A program made the position numbers and the translations under genes. The notes under the pieces were generated by a model. The model had not been told where the DNA came from. It ran no database searches and was given only the letters and a program-made list of their open reading frames with translations. Shown one piece after another: positions 27,932 through 36,997 of a stretch of DNA of 62,446 nucleotides. Source of the DNA: Methanomicrobia archaeon (GTDB lineage Archaea > Methanobacteriota_B > Thermococci > Methanofastidiosales > NM3); assembly GCA_030603445.1 (NCBI GenBank), contig JAUVXU010000011.1:1-62446 (forward strand). The letters are read 5' to 3'. Within the stretch, counting starts at the first letter, position 1, and each line of letters begins with the position of its first letter.

Positions 27932-28282
27932 ATGTCGTGTGAATTAAAAGACAACAAGGCATTGATAGGCAATGTAGCGGAGGTAGCGGACCTAATAGAC
28001 TACCAGGAAAGGTCTGTTGTAAGCAGGACCATAATAAGCAAGAATGTAGGAACGGTGACCGTGTTTGCATTCGATGAGGGTGAAGGGCTAAGCGAGCATA
28101 CAGCACCGTTTGATGCATTAGTTATCATGATTGACGGTAAGGCGGAGATAACGATATCTGGAAAATCGCACCACCTAACTGCTGGCCAGATGATAATCAT
28201 GCCCGCAGATATACCACACGCGCTTCGCGCCCTAACACGCTACAAGATGATGCTTGTGATGATAAGGTCCAAAGAGAATTAA
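27932..28282 (+). CDS. Cupin-domain protein
   Basis: A 116-residue single-domain cupin, a small beta-barrel metal-binding fold. Motif 1 reads EHTAPFDALVIMIDGKAEI and motif 2 PADIPHALRALTRYKMMLV; the histidines in EH and PH are candidate metal ligands. Two adjacent histidines (GKSHHLTAG) sit between the motifs. It follows the ferredoxin by 17 bases with an AGGTGA site, in one transcription unit. The function of such stand-alone cupins is unknown; the linkage suggests a redox-related substrate or sensing role. Confidence 0.88.
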   Translation: MSCELKDNKALIGNVAEVADLIDYQERSVVSRTIISKNVGTVTVFAFDEGEGLSEHTAPFDALVIMIDGKAEITISGKSHHLTAGQMIIMPADIPHALRALTRYKMMLVMIRSKEN

Positions 28283-28295
28283 ATGGGGGAAGACT

Positions 28296-28634
28296 ATGAA
28301 TATAATAGATGCAGAAAAAGTCGAGATAACACCCACCCCGCATAAAGTCGCAACAAGAAAGCTCTTTGATACAGAGCATGCCCAAGTGGTCCATATAACA
28401 CTGCAACCCGGGGAAGCCTTAAAAAAGCATATAACTCCAGTGGACGTGTTCTTCTATGTGCTTGAGGGAGAAGGCGTAGTAGAGATAGGTAATGAGAAAA
28501 AGACTGCAGGGCCTAATACTCTAATAGAAAGCCCAAAAAGCATACCTCACACATTGTATAACGAGAGCGACTCTATTTTCAAGGTCCTAGTTGTAAAGAC
28601 GCCGCGACCTATCGGCAGTACAAGAATGCTGTAA
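28296..28634 (+). CDS. Cupin-domain protein
   Basis: A 112-residue cupin, the third gene of the ferredoxin-cupin unit, 13 bases behind the first cupin and preceded by GGGGGA. Motif 1 is GEALKKHITPVDVFFYVLEG and motif 2 SPKSIPHTLYNES, with histidines in KKH and PH. The barrel differs clearly in sequence from the first cupin, so they are not a recent duplication. They may form a heterodimer. Downstream lies a T-rich stretch (28658-28676) that probably terminates the operon. Confidence 0.88.
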   Translation: MNIIDAEKVEITPTPHKVATRKLFDTEHAQVVHITLQPGEALKKHITPVDVFFYVLEGEGVVEIGNEKKTAGPNTLIESPKSIPHTLYNESDSIFKVLVVKTPRPIGSTRML

Positions 28635-28792
28635 ATGTGTTATTCTTACCCATTATTTTTTATTTTTTCTCTGTAAAATTACTAATTTTATTCTTTTATC
28701 CATAGAAAAAATATTTTCTAGATATCACTAAACAAGAAATATCCATTAAATAAGGACAATATTTATAATATATCATTATATGATATGTTTTA

Positions 28793-31519
28793 ATGCCTTA
28801 TAATAAAAGGGAGCTCAAAATTTTACACTTAGAAGACGAACTAGAGTATGCAGAGATGTTCCAGCTGCAAATAAATCGCATAGCAAAAAAAGATGGCTCC
28901 TCTATAATAACATTTGATACAGTTATCTCATTAAATGATGGAATAACTCTATTCAAAAAACATCCTTATGACTGTATAATCACAGATTACCAATTGAAAA
29001 ACAGCAATGGCCTAGACGCCCTTGTAAAAATAAAAAGCATAAATAATGACATTCCAGTAATCTTTCTTACCGCCCAGGGGAACGAGGAGATCGCACGTGA
29101 AGCGTTTATTGATGGCGCAAGTGACTACTTCACAAAGGATGTCGGGCTTGCAGGATACGAGAAGATATACAACTCCATTCACAAACATATCGCCTATTCA
29201 GAGGAGATAAAGCGCAGCAAAGCCCTAGAGACGGAACTAAGAATTTCAGAGATGATATATCGAAGCATCTTTGAAAATACAGGGACTGCCACCATAATCA
29301 TAGAAGAAGACACCACCATTTCACTGGCAAACAACGAATCTTCAAAACTCAGCGGGATGGCAAGAGAAGATATCGAGGGCAAGGTCAGCTGGACCACCTT
29401 TGTTGCGAAAAAAGATCTGGAAAAGATGAGAAAGTATCACATCTCCCGAAGAAAAGGTGGGCCTGCCCCAACAAAGTATATGTTCAAATTAGTTGATGTT
29501 AACGGGAATGAGAAGGACATTTTGATGATAATTGATATGATCAAGGGGACAAATAAAAGCGTTGCATCTTTAATAGACCTAACTAAATACAACGAGCAAA
29601 ACAAGAGAACTAAAATATTCTTAGATATGGAAAAAGCATTAGTGAACGTATCAAGGATATTTAGCTTTCCCATGCATAAGATCGACCTGGACAATGTATT
29701 AAAAATAATGGGGGAGGCCTTGGATGTCGATCGTTCGTACATCTTCCTTTTACAAGACGATAAGGACTATATAGATAATACCAATGAATGGTGCGCACAA
29801 GGCATAAAGCCACAAATAGATAATCTGAAAGGATTGGAGAACTCCCAATTCCAGTGGTGGGCAGAAAAACTTGAGCAAGACAAACTGGTAAATATATTTG
29901 ATGTAAATGCCTTGCCAAAGAGTGCTTCGCAAGAGAAAAAAATCCTCCAATCCCAAGGCATAAAGTCGCTTTTGATGGTGCCTATAAACACCGCATCTGG
30001 TGAGTCCATAGGAATACTCGGCTTTGATGACACAAAAAATAAGAGGGTATGGACGGATGAAACAATTCGAATTTTAAATATAGTTAGTGAGATGATCTCA
30101 CGTTACTTTGAACGCAAGCAAGCCACATTAAAAGTAAAAGAGTCTGAAAGAAATTTCAGATACTTTACTGAAAATATCAAAGAAGGCGTCACCGTAACGG
30201 ACATAGAAGGAAAATACCTATTTGTAAACTCATATTTTGCACAAATGCTTGGATATGCCCCTTGTGAAATAATAGGCAAACCAGTATTTGATTTCATAGC
30301 AGAGGAATTTAAAAATCTGGTTAAGGATGAAATAAAGAAACGCCCTCTTGGAAAGGGGTCTAACTATGAATTAAAGCATTTATCAAAGTCTGGCACAAAG
30401 GTGCCCGTCCTCTTGTCATCCGTACCACTCTTTAAAGATAATGGGGAGTTCCTTGAAACGCGTACTATTGTAACTGATCTAACAAATACCTACAGGGACC
30501 AGGAAGCCATACTAAAGTTAAGCAAAGAAAAGAACCTGATACTTGATACCTGTACAGAGGGTATTGTGCATCTCAAGAACAGGAAGATATTATGGGCAAA
30601 TAAAGGCATGTCAAACATATTCGGGTACGATAGCAACGATCTTATCGGAAACGATATCTCACTAATCCATTACTCAAAAGAATCTTATGAAAAAATAGGA
30701 AAATTATGCTACGACAAGATAGCAAAAAACGGAAGATGGGAAGGAGAGTTCCCATGCAAGCACAAGAACGGGGAAAAGATATGCTGCATTGCATCAGTAG
30801 GAATCATTGACAAAGACCCCTATGATATTGTAGCTATCTATTATGATATCACAAAATTAAAAGATGCTATGAGAAAACTGGAAAAACAAAGATCTGAACT
30901 ATCGCAATTCGCACATACAACGTCCCATGACCTAAAAAGCCCGCTGCAGACAATACGGGGTTATGCAGAACTGCTAAAAGAAGAGGCAGACTCACCTTAT
31001 GTTGATAATATACTAAAAAAGACCGATGAAGTCATCGGATTTATCAATAAAAGCCTTGTACTAGCCGATGCTGGAAAGACCATAGGAAGTGCCAGGGAGG
31101 TAAACCTCAACAACATACTCGATGACATCGCAAACTCCACCATCCCTAAAGACATAAAATTCAAAAGGAATAATCTCCCAACAATGAAATGCGACCCGCA
31201 AAGATGCAAGCAACTTTTCCAAAATCTTATTACAAATGCTGTCGAGCACGGAAAGCCAAAAAAGATATGGGTGAACTATGAAAAATATGAAGGGCACCAC
31301 ATAATAAACGTATGTGATGATGGAGTAGGCATACCAAAAGACTACTTAGAGGACATATTTGAAATAGGGCCCTCAAATTCTAAGATAGGAAGGGGACTTG
31401 GACTAGCAATAGTAAAGAAGATAGTAGAAGCCCATGGTGGAAAGATAACTGCAAGCGGCAATGAGCACGAAGACACGATATTTACTATAGAAATCCCAGA
31501 AAAAGCTATCGTGACGTGA
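28793..31519 (+). CDS. Hybrid sensor histidine kinase: REC, PAS, GAF, PAS, PAS, HisKA, HATPase
   Basis: A 908-residue soluble kinase. An N-terminal receiver (about 8-130) carries phospho-acceptor Asp65 in CIITDYQ. A PAS domain (about 150-270), a GAF domain (about 290-445), and two further PAS domains (about 450-570 and 575-690) follow. The HisKA helix has His712 in TTSHDLKSPLQTIRGYAELL, and the ATPase domain shows LFQNLITNAVEHG, CDDGVGIP and GLGLAIVKKI. It lacks one PAS unit relative to the 1036-residue paralogue on the other side of the trpB2-cupin block, but shares the rare REC-first order and an EMFQLQINRIAKK helix. A TATA-like element (ATATTTATAATATATC near 28758) gives a short leader. 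No partner regulator is nearby. Confidence 0.92.
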   Translation: MPYNKRELKILHLEDELEYAEMFQLQINRIAKKDGSSIITFDTVISLNDGITLFKKHPYDCIITDYQLKNSNGLDALVKIKSINNDIPVIFLTAQGNEEIAREAFIDGASDYFTKDVGLAGYEKIYNSIHKHIAYSEEIKRSKALETELRISEMIYRSIFENTGTATIIIEEDTTISLANNESSKLSGMAREDIEGKVSWTTFVAKKDLEKMRKYHISRRKGGPAPTKYMFKLVDVNGNEKDILMIIDMIKGTNKSVASLIDLTKYNEQNKRTKIFLDMEKALVNVSRIFSFPMHKIDLDNVLKIMGEALDVDRSYIFLLQDDKDYIDNTNEWCAQGIKPQIDNLKGLENSQFQWWAEKLEQDKLVNIFDVNALPKSASQEKKILQSQGIKSLLMVPINTASGESIGILGFDDTKNKRVWTDETIRILNIVSEMISRYFERKQATLKVKESERNFRYFTENIKEGVTVTDIEGKYLFVNSYFAQMLGYAPCEIIGKPVFDFIAEEFKNLVKDEIKKRPLGKGSNYELKHLSKSGTKVPVLLSSVPLFKDNGEFLETRTIVTDLTNTYRDQEAILKLSKEKNLILDTCTEGIVHLKNRKILWANKGMSNIFGYDSNDLIGNDISLIHYSKESYEKIGKLCYDKIAKNGRWEGEFPCKHKNGEKICCIASVGIIDKDPYDIVAIYYDITKLKDAMRKLEKQRSELSQFAHTTSHDLKSPLQTIRGYAELLKEEADSPYVDNILKKTDEVIGFINKSLVLADAGKTIGSAREVNLNNILDDIANSTIPKDIKFKRNNLPTMKCDPQRCKQLFQNLITNAVEHGKPKKIWVNYEKYEGHHIINVCDDGVGIPKDYLEDIFEIGPSNSKIGRGLGLAIVKKIVEAHGGKITASGNEHEDTIFTIEIPEKAIVT

Positions 31520-31524
31520 TAAGA

Positions 31525-31597
31525 GCCTCGGGGGGGCTTTGAACCCCCGACCTACTGATTACAAATCAGTCGCTCTACCAAGCTGAGCCACCGAGGC
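31525..31597 (-). tRNA. tRNA-Thr (anticodon TGT)
   Basis: The minus strand folds into a full cloverleaf: a 7-bp acceptor stem (GCCTCGG/CCGAGGC), D arm, a 5-bp anticodon stem (ACTGA/TCAGT) with loop TTTGTAA giving anticodon TGT, and a GGGGG/CCCCC T stem with TTCAAAG loop. No intron and no encoded CCA. It lies 21 bases after the eS27 gene, so it is probably at the end of that transcription unit. Confidence 0.95.
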
Positions 31598-31618
31598 ATC
31601 GGCAAAAGAAGGAAATAT

Positions 31619-31798
31619 TTACTTCTGCTTCCATTCTGTATATCCGCACTTGCCACATGTCATGCGCTCGCCATGGTCGGCAAGGAATACACCAAGCCCG
31701 CATCGGGGGCACGTCTTGCGTAAAGCAATTATCTTATCGCCCTCCATCTTGTAGAGATCTGACTTTTTCGTTGATTTTTTCTTTGCTTTACTCGCCAT
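31619..31798 (-). CDS. rps27ae: Ribosomal protein eS27 (S27ae type)
   Basis: A 59-residue basic protein of the small subunit. The C-terminal zinc ribbon reads [13 protein letters not shown] and CGKCGYTEW with four cysteines, as in archaeal S27ae; the eukaryotic version is fused to ubiquitin. The start is set at the ATG at 31798 (MASKAKKKS), because the upstream ATG reads through the tail of the previous gene. It overlaps the eS24 stop by 11 bases. It is the last protein gene of the supercluster; the Kae1/Bud32 gene that often follows in other archaea is absent. Confidence 0.94.
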   Translation of the reverse strand: MASKAKKKSTKKSDLYKMEGDKIIALRKTCPRCGLGVFLADHGERMTCGKCGYTEWKQK

Positions 31799-32096
31799 CT
31801 TTTTCTTCCCCCTTCGCCTCAATGAACCCGTTCTTCTTCAAAGAATAGGTAGTCTCTATTTTCTTCATGCTTTCATGAGAGGTGTATACACGCACCTCGC
31901 CTAGTGACTCTGAGCTTCCATACACTCCTTTTACAGACTGTAAAACAAATCTATTATTGTCAAGGTCCCTTAGCGCAGCTATCTTGGACCTTATCTCGCC
32001 AAACTTTGGCGTTCCACTTGGGTGAATGACCTTAATTTTCAGTTCCGTCCTGTCAAGCAACGGATTTTCCTTCTCATAGATAAACTCTATTTCCAT
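31788..32096 (-). CDS. rps24e: Ribosomal protein eS24
   Basis: A 102-residue small-subunit protein. The sequence shows the family pattern: [20 protein letters not shown] near the start, then [20 protein letters not shown] and a [10 protein letters not shown] helix. A short acidic tail ([10 protein letters not shown]) ends it. It overlaps the dephospho-CoA kinase gene by 10 bases and the eS27 gene by 11 bases, showing tight translational coupling. This order is the usual one in euryarchaea. Confidence 0.95.
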   Translation of the reverse strand: MEIEFIYEKENPLLDRTELKIKVIHPSGTPKFGEIRSKIAALRDLDNNRFVLQSVKGVYGSSESLGEVRVYTSHESMKKIETTYSLKKNGFIEAKGEEKDGE

Positions 32097-32593
32097 TTTT
32101 CTCCCTCCATCATCGAAATAATGGACTTTATTTCGTCCTTTTTATCATCAGTTACATGTACAACGACAACACCCTCATCAGGCTGACCGTACACAACAAT
32201 CGCGCCCATGGGGGCAAATAATATCGCCGGTAATGTTGCCAAATCTTCCTCTCCGTCTATAAAAAGCTTTCTGTTTTTAAAATCACAGTGCTTTATCGCT
32301 TCCCAAAGCTCCTCTGATACGAAGGACCTTGGATTTGAAACAACTGCATCAGCGCTGCTTCGAAGATCTTGTGCAGTAGGCAGGCCCTTTCGCTTCGTCT
32401 TCCCGTCAAAGATAGAAAGAATAGGCGTTATTCCTGCTTTTTCAAGCTGTTCAGTTACCACGTCCCCTACGGCAATTACAAGCGCATCTCCAAAAGATAC
32501 CTTGAACAATTCATAGGGCTTTGGCATCTCGCCTTGTATAAGGATTCCAAGCGGGCCTTTAAGCATTGCCGCAACTGCAGGCGTCAGTTTCAT
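32087..32593 (-). CDS. GTP-dependent dephospho-CoA kinase (DUF359)
   Basis: A 168-residue member of PF04019, the archaeal enzyme that phosphorylates dephospho-CoA with GTP, the last step of coenzyme A synthesis. Visible motifs are GDVVTEQLEKAGITPILSIF and DGKTKRKG near residues 43-70, VVSNPRSFVSEELWEAI, then DGEEDLATLPA and YGQPDEGVVVV. Aspartates in GDVVT, FDGKT and GEEDL are expected to bind GTP and metal. The position between Spt4 and eS24 is conserved across many archaea and supports the assignment. Confidence 0.9.
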   Translation of the reverse strand: MKLTPAVAAMLKGPLGILIQGEMPKPYELFKVSFGDALVIAVGDVVTEQLEKAGITPILSIFDGKTKRKGLPTAQDLRSSADAVVSNPRSFVSEELWEAIKHCDFKNRKLFIDGEEDLATLPAILFAPMGAIVVYGQPDEGVVVVHVTDDKKDEIKSIISMMEGEKWK

Positions 32594-32601
32594 GCTTTAC
32601 C

Positions 32602-32784
32602 TTACCTTATCTTGAGCGCATACTTGCCCGGGACCGTGTATCCTGACCTTTCAGAGATCTCGGAGTTCTCCGGGTCTATTATGATAAGAAGTCCGCCCCA
32701 ATCATTTGAACCAGACTCTTTCTTACAGTAGTAGCACTCCTTTTGCGCCATTACCCTTTTGCACTCCTTACAGGCATACTTCAT
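32602..32784 (-). CDS. spt4: Transcription elongation factor Spt4 (RpoE2)
   Basis: A 60-residue zinc protein that pairs with Spt5 and promotes RNA polymerase processivity. Four cysteines form the zinc site (CKECKRVM and CYYCKKE), followed by the conserved SNDWGGLLIIIDPENSEI and a GYTVPGKYALKIR tail. It lies directly behind Rpo7 with no gap, as in most archaea. The length is normal for the family. Confidence 0.95.
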   Translation of the reverse strand: MKYACKECKRVMAQKECYYCKKESGSNDWGGLLIIIDPENSEISERSGYTVPGKYALKIR

Positions 32785-33339
32785 CTACGCCTCCCCCCTG
32801 GCCTCTTTCTTCTCCTCAGCTATCCAATTGATTTTTCCGATGTATGGTTGACGCATCGTAAGACCAATTTTGGTAACATCGGCTTTTGAGCTAAGAGCTA
32901 TGATGCGGGCACGAACAAGGTCGCCCTCCTTTAAGATATGCTTTGAATCCTTTCCTGTGAGCGTCCTGTTCTTTTTGTCGAAGTTTATGAAATCGTTTGT
33001 TATCTGGGACACATGTACAAGACCATCCATCGGACCAATGCGCATAAATGCACCAAATTCGAGTATCTCGACTATCTCGCCATCCACGACCTCATGCACC
33101 TTTGGGGAGTACACAAGAATATCAAGATCTACATCGTTATACGAAGCGCCATCGCCTGGTATGACCCGTCCTGTCTTTATGTTCTTCACATCACTTACAA
33201 CAAGCAGGTAGCCGATATCGGCATCCCATTTGCACTCGTACTTCGTCCTAAGGATATTTAGGATCGTTTCCTTTATATTCTTCCCGAACTCCTTTGGAGG
33301 AATTCGGACAGTATCGTTTATCGTTACAGTCTTGTACAT
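32785..33339 (-). CDS. rpo7: RNA polymerase subunit Rpo7 (RpoE1)
   Basis: A 184-residue subunit of the Rpo4/7 stalk that binds emerging RNA. The N-terminal RNP-like domain (YKTVTINDTVRIPPKEFGKN) and the S1 domain (GEIVEILEFGAFMRIGPMDG, then LVHVSQI) are both complete. The gene is followed immediately by spt4. Its upstream neighbour is hppA, whereas many archaea have the PIN-domain gene directly before rpo7, so an insertion has occurred here. Confidence 0.95.
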   Translation of the reverse strand: MYKTVTINDTVRIPPKEFGKNIKETILNILRTKYECKWDADIGYLLVVSDVKNIKTGRVIPGDGASYNDVDLDILVYSPKVHEVVDGEIVEILEFGAFMRIGPMDGLVHVSQITNDFINFDKKNRTLTGKDSKHILKEGDLVRARIIALSSKADVTKIGLTMRQPYIGKINWIAEEKKEARGEA

Positions 33340-33356
33340 TATGTCTCATCCTCGCT

Positions 33357-35324
33357 CTAGATGAATATCGGCGCAAACGTCAACGCCACAAGGGACATCA
33401 CGTTAATAAGGATATTCATTGATGGGCCGCAAGTGTCCTTGAAAGGATCGCCCACGGTGTCTCCGATGACCGCATTTGCATGAATGGTAGTTCCCTTTCC
33501 ACCATATGCACCTGCTTCTATATATTTTTTAGCATTGTCCCATGCTCCGCCAGAGTTTGACATCATGATTGCAAGCATGAATCCTGAGATAAGAGCGCCA
33601 ATTAGCATGCCACCAAGAGCCTCTGGACCAAGGGTAAGTCCTACTATAAGTGGTGCTGCAACGGTGATTATGCCCGGAGCAAGCATCTTTTTTAGTGCAG
33701 ATTTTGCAGAGATGTCAATACAGCGCTCGTAATCTGGTTCTGCAGTTCCTTCCATTATGCCGGGAATCTCCTTAAACTGCCTCCTTACCTCTTCCACAAT
33801 ATCAAAAGCAGCCTCGCCCACCGCCTTCATTGAGAGCGATGAGAACAGGTAAGGCAACATGCCTCCTATGTAAATGCCTATGATGACAATAGGATGTGTC
33901 AAATCAATAGTCGATAGCCCCACAACCTTGGTGTAGGATGCCGTAAGCATAAGTGCTGAAAGTGATGCGGCGCATATCGCAAATCCTTTTCCCATAGCTG
34001 CGGTGGTGTTACCGGCCGAGTCAAGGGCATCTGTTCTCTTTCGTACCTCTGGCTCTAGTGCGCACATCTCAGCAATGCCGCCGGCGTTGTCCGCCACAGG
34101 GCCATATGCATCCACGGCAAGTGTCATTCCGACAATAGATAGCATTCCGACAGCTGCCATAGATATGCCAAAGAGGCCGGAGAGTGAGTATGTTATGTAG
34201 ATTGTAGCAGTCACCACCATTACGGTAAGTGCTGTTGACTGCAGCCCTATTGCCATTCCAGAGATGATATTTGTCGCAGAACCCGTCTTTGCAGATGATG
34301 CCACCCACTGGACCGGGCCGTGTTTCTCCCCTGTGTAATATTCAGATATCTCCCCTATTATGGTACCTGCCACAAGCCCGCTCACAAGAGAGAAGAATAT
34401 CTTTGGGTCGCCCAGCATATTGTCTATAATAAAGTATGACCCTATGATCATAATAACACTAGTAGCTACAATTCCTTTGATAAATGCGGAATGAGGGCTT
34501 GATTGCTCGTTTGGAAGCTTCACAAAGAATGAACCAATAATAGCGGCAATAACGCCCATTCCTGCAATAGCAATTGCTAGTCCAGATGCCTCATTGCCAA
34601 TTGTTAAGTATCCTATGGTAAGACCGGATATTATAGAACCAACATAAGACTCAAAAAGATCGGCCCCCATTCCTGCAACGTCCCCGACATTGTCACCGAC
34701 ATTATCAGCAATAACAGCCGGATTCCTCGGATCATCCTCCGGGATGTTTGCCTCTATTTTCCCTACAAGGTCAGCCCCAACGTCTGCTGCCTTTGTGAAT
34801 ATGCCTCCACCCACTCTGGCAAACAGGGCAATTGAGCTTGCACCAAGACCAAATCCGTGGATGATCTCTGGTTCCCCATAAACATAATACAATGCCGAAA
34901 GGCCAAGCAATCCAAGACCTGCAACGCTCATTCCCATAACAGTCCCGCTAGAGAAAGCAACACGAAGCGCATCATTAAGGCTCGTTCGCGCAGCCTCTGT
35001 AGTGCGCACATTGGCGCGGGTTGCAACGTTCATCCCTATGAATCCTGCAAATCCAGAACATATTGCACCTAAAATAAATGCAATTCCTGACTCTAATGAA
35101 TGTTCAGGTAAAGTAATAACTATAATAACAAATACTACAATAGCAAATATAACAAGTGTCGTGTACTGGCGTTTTAAATATGCACTAGCCCCTTTTTGTA
35201 TCAAAAGGGATATTTTGGTCATCTTCTCAGTTCCCGTGCTCATCTTCATGATGCGAGTAATAAGAAATAATGCAAAGATCAACGCTAATCCGCCACCTAT
35301 AAATCCTAGCATCCACAATTCCAC
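33357..35324 (-). CDS. hppA: Membrane-bound ion-pumping pyrophosphatase
   Basis: A 655-residue polytopic enzyme, about 16 spans, that couples pyrophosphate hydrolysis to export of protons or sodium ions. The catalytic loop [20 protein letters not shown] and the [20 protein letters not shown] stretch carry the aspartates for Mg-PPi binding, and a third site is [12 protein letters not shown]. The [10 protein letters not shown] sequence has alanine where potassium-independent enzymes carry lysine, pointing to the K-dependent type. Whether it pumps H+ or Na+ cannot be told here. It starts with GTG after an AGGAGGA site and sits inside the translation supercluster, an unusual place. It could recycle the pyrophosphate released by biosynthesis. 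Confidence 0.96.
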   Translation of the reverse strand: MELWMLGFIGGGLALIFALFLITRIMKMSTGTEKMTKISLLIQKGASAYLKRQYTTLVIFAIVVFVIIVITLPEHSLESGIAFILGAICSGFAGFIGMNVATRANVRTTEAARTSLNDALRVAFSSGTVMGMSVAGLGLLGLSALYYVYGEPEIIHGFGLGASSIALFARVGGGIFTKAADVGADLVGKIEANIPEDDPRNPAVIADNVGDNVGDVAGMGADLFESYVGSIISGLTIGYLTIGNEASGLAIAIAGMGVIAAIIGSFFVKLPNEQSSPHSAFIKGIVATSVIMIIGSYFIIDNMLGDPKIFFSLVSGLVAGTIIGEISEYYTGEKHGPVQWVASSAKTGSATNIISGMAIGLQSTALTVMVVTATIYITYSLSGLFGISMAAVGMLSIVGMTLAVDAYGPVADNAGGIAEMCALEPEVRKRTDALDSAGNTTAAMGKGFAICAASLSALMLTASYTKVVGLSTIDLTHPIVIIGIYIGGMLPYLFSSLSMKAVGEAAFDIVEEVRRQFKEIPGIMEGTAEPDYERCIDISAKSALKKMLAPGIITVAAPLIVGLTLGPEALGGMLIGALISGFMLAIMMSNSGGAWDNAKKYIEAGAYGGKGTTIHANAVIGDTVGDPFKDTCGPSMNILINVMSLVALTFAPIFI

Positions 35325-35370
35325 GTATATTCCTCCTATTATTGATTTTTCAAATTTTTATTAAATTAAT

Positions 35371-35775
35371 TTAAATGTTTTGGTATTCGCCCTCGATAGC
35401 AAAATAACAACGCTTCTTAATGAACATGACAGGAGTCCCTATTGCACGAAGCCTTTTCTTGAGAGCGGAATCGTTTGTGGCAACAACTGCCTTGTGGGAA
35501 GATGCATAATCAACAAGACTGTCATCCACATGCCCATAAAGCTCTAATGTGCCAAACTGCTCCGATAACTGAAGCGCAACACGACGCATCTTGTCCTCCT
35601 TCCCTTTAAGGTTCAAGGACAAAAGCTCCATACGAACGTTTGCAGGCACCACTATGCGATGATTGCACAAGATGGTGTCATGGATAAAGTCAAGCGATAT
35701 GCCAAAACCAACGGCGCTGATAAGAAAGTTCGTGTCAAGTATGACTGGTATCTCACTGTTCTTTGATGATGCCAT
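35371..35775 (-). CDS. PIN-domain protein, Fcf1/VapC9-like
   Basis: A 134-residue PIN nuclease fold. Acidic residues of the active site appear in [11 protein letters not shown] near the start, RMELLSL in the middle and [14 protein letters not shown] near residue 100. A family located just after aIF2 gamma is conserved in archaea and is related to Fcf1, an rRNA-processing endonuclease in eukaryotes; a role in RNA maturation is therefore likely. It overlaps the aIF2 gamma stop by 23 bases, and hppA follows after 46 bases. There is no antitoxin gene, so it is not a VapBC pair. Confidence 0.88.
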   Translation of the reverse strand: MASSKNSEIPVILDTNFLISAVGFGISLDFIHDTILCNHRIVVPANVRMELLSLNLKGKEDKMRRVALQLSEQFGTLELYGHVDDSLVDYASSHKAVVATNDSALKKRLRAIGTPVMFIKKRCYFAIEGEYQNI

Positions 35776-36997
35776 GCCCTACCAGTCTCCAGCGTCCTCC
35801 TATTCTCCTAGAAATGGCCACGCGTTCGCCAACACTGCTGCAGATAGGGAGTTTGAGGTTTAACTTGGAGACCTTTCCAGGTGCGGCAACGATGCCTATG
35901 GTCTTGCCAGTCCCGATGTTAAGCATAAGAGACTCGCCTTTTCTGATGCCGACCACCTTTGTTTCATCCTCAGAGCCTACTACGCGCTCAAGCATGTGCA
36001 CTTCAAGCATTAATGAATCCCATACCGGCGGAAGCGTCCCTGGATTCCCAACCATACAACCTGCAAGAGAGTCCGACTTTGTGACAGATGGATCGAGATT
36101 TGTGCCTATGGCAAGCAGTCCTCCGGGGACAGCCTTCTCGAGTTTTATTGCGCCTGTTGAAAGGGAAACTATAGTTGTTCTCAAAGGGGTGAAAACCATC
36201 TTTAAATTGTCCTTTGTCATAAGGCCGGGGAGTATCTCTACATCCTGCCCAACACATAATGTTCCTTGTACTAGTGAACCTCCAAGAATACCGCCTATAA
36301 GATTCTCTGGCGCTGCACCCGGTCTATTGGTGTCAAACGAACGGGCAATATGCATCAACGCGCCATCGTCTGCCTTGGGTTGGGGTGTAGGAATATACTG
36401 CTCTATTGCTTGGATCAATAATCCGATGTTAACGCTATGCTGTGCAGATATCGGGATTACAGGGGCGTTTTCGGCCACTGTGCCTTTTGTAAACTCGCGT
36501 ATCTGATCATGATTTTTAATAGCCTCATCCTTAGATACCAGCTCTATCTTATTTTGTGCGATGATTATGTTCTTGACACCTATTATATCAAGTGCCATTA
36601 GATGCTCACGCGTCTGGGGTTGCGGGCATTTCTCATTTGCCGCAATCACAAGAATGGCGCCGTCCATAAGCGCTGCCCCTGAAAGCATGGTTGCCATAAG
36701 GGTCTCATGGCCCGGTGCATCGACAAAAGATACTTTTCGAAGGACTTCGGCCTCCATTTCACATGATTCACATGTTTCTGAGGAGGTATAGCAATTAGGC
36801 TCCTCACAATTAGGGCATTTCCTAAAAACCGTATCTGCATAACCCAATCTTATTGTAATTCCGCGCTTGATCTCTTCTGAGTGCGTATCTGTCCACACAC
36901 CAGAAAGCGCTTTTGTAAGGGTCGTCTTCCCGTGATCTACATGACCTATCATGCCTATGTTTATTTCTGCCTGTTTGTTATCTGTTATAAATACCAC
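35753..36997 (-). CDS. eif2g: Translation initiation factor aIF2 subunit gamma
   Basis: A 414-residue GTPase that carries initiator tRNA to the small subunit. The P-loop is [16 protein letters not shown], a switch region reads [13 protein letters not shown], and the DAPGHETLM and [11 protein letters not shown] motifs complete the G domain. The zinc knuckle typical of aIF2 gamma lies between them ([19 protein letters not shown]). Domains II and III follow. It starts with GTG placed directly after the eS6 stop codon, so translation is coupled. The gene order eS6-aIF2 gamma-PIN is the archaeal norm. Confidence 0.97.
   Translation of the reverse strand: MVFITDNKQAEINIGMIGHVDHGKTTLTKALSGVWTDTHSEEIKRGITIRLGYADTVFRKCPNCEEPNCYTSSETCESCEMEAEVLRKVSFVDAPGHETLMATMLSGAALMDGAILVIAANEKCPQPQTREHLMALDIIGVKNIIIAQNKIELVSKDEAIKNHDQIREFTKGTVAENAPVIPISAQHSVNIGLLIQAIEQYIPTPQPKADDGALMHIARSFDTNRPGAAPENLIGGILGGSLVQGTLCVGQDVEILPGLMTKDNLKMVFTPLRTTIVSLSTGAIKLEKAVPGGLLAIGTNLDPSVTKSDSLAGCMVGNPGTLPPVWDSLMLEVHMLERVVGSEDETKVVGIRKGESLMLNIGTGKTIGIVAAPGKVSKLNLKLPICSSVGERVAISRRIGGRWRLVGHGIIKEQ

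Noticed and set aside
35371-35775. VapC toxin
   Set aside because: No antitoxin partner; the conserved place after aIF2 gamma fits the Fcf1-like housekeeping PIN family.
35763-36506. A 247-codon plus-strand frame opposite aIF2 gamma
   Set aside because: It overlaps a conserved essential gene throughout and its translation has no family-like pattern.
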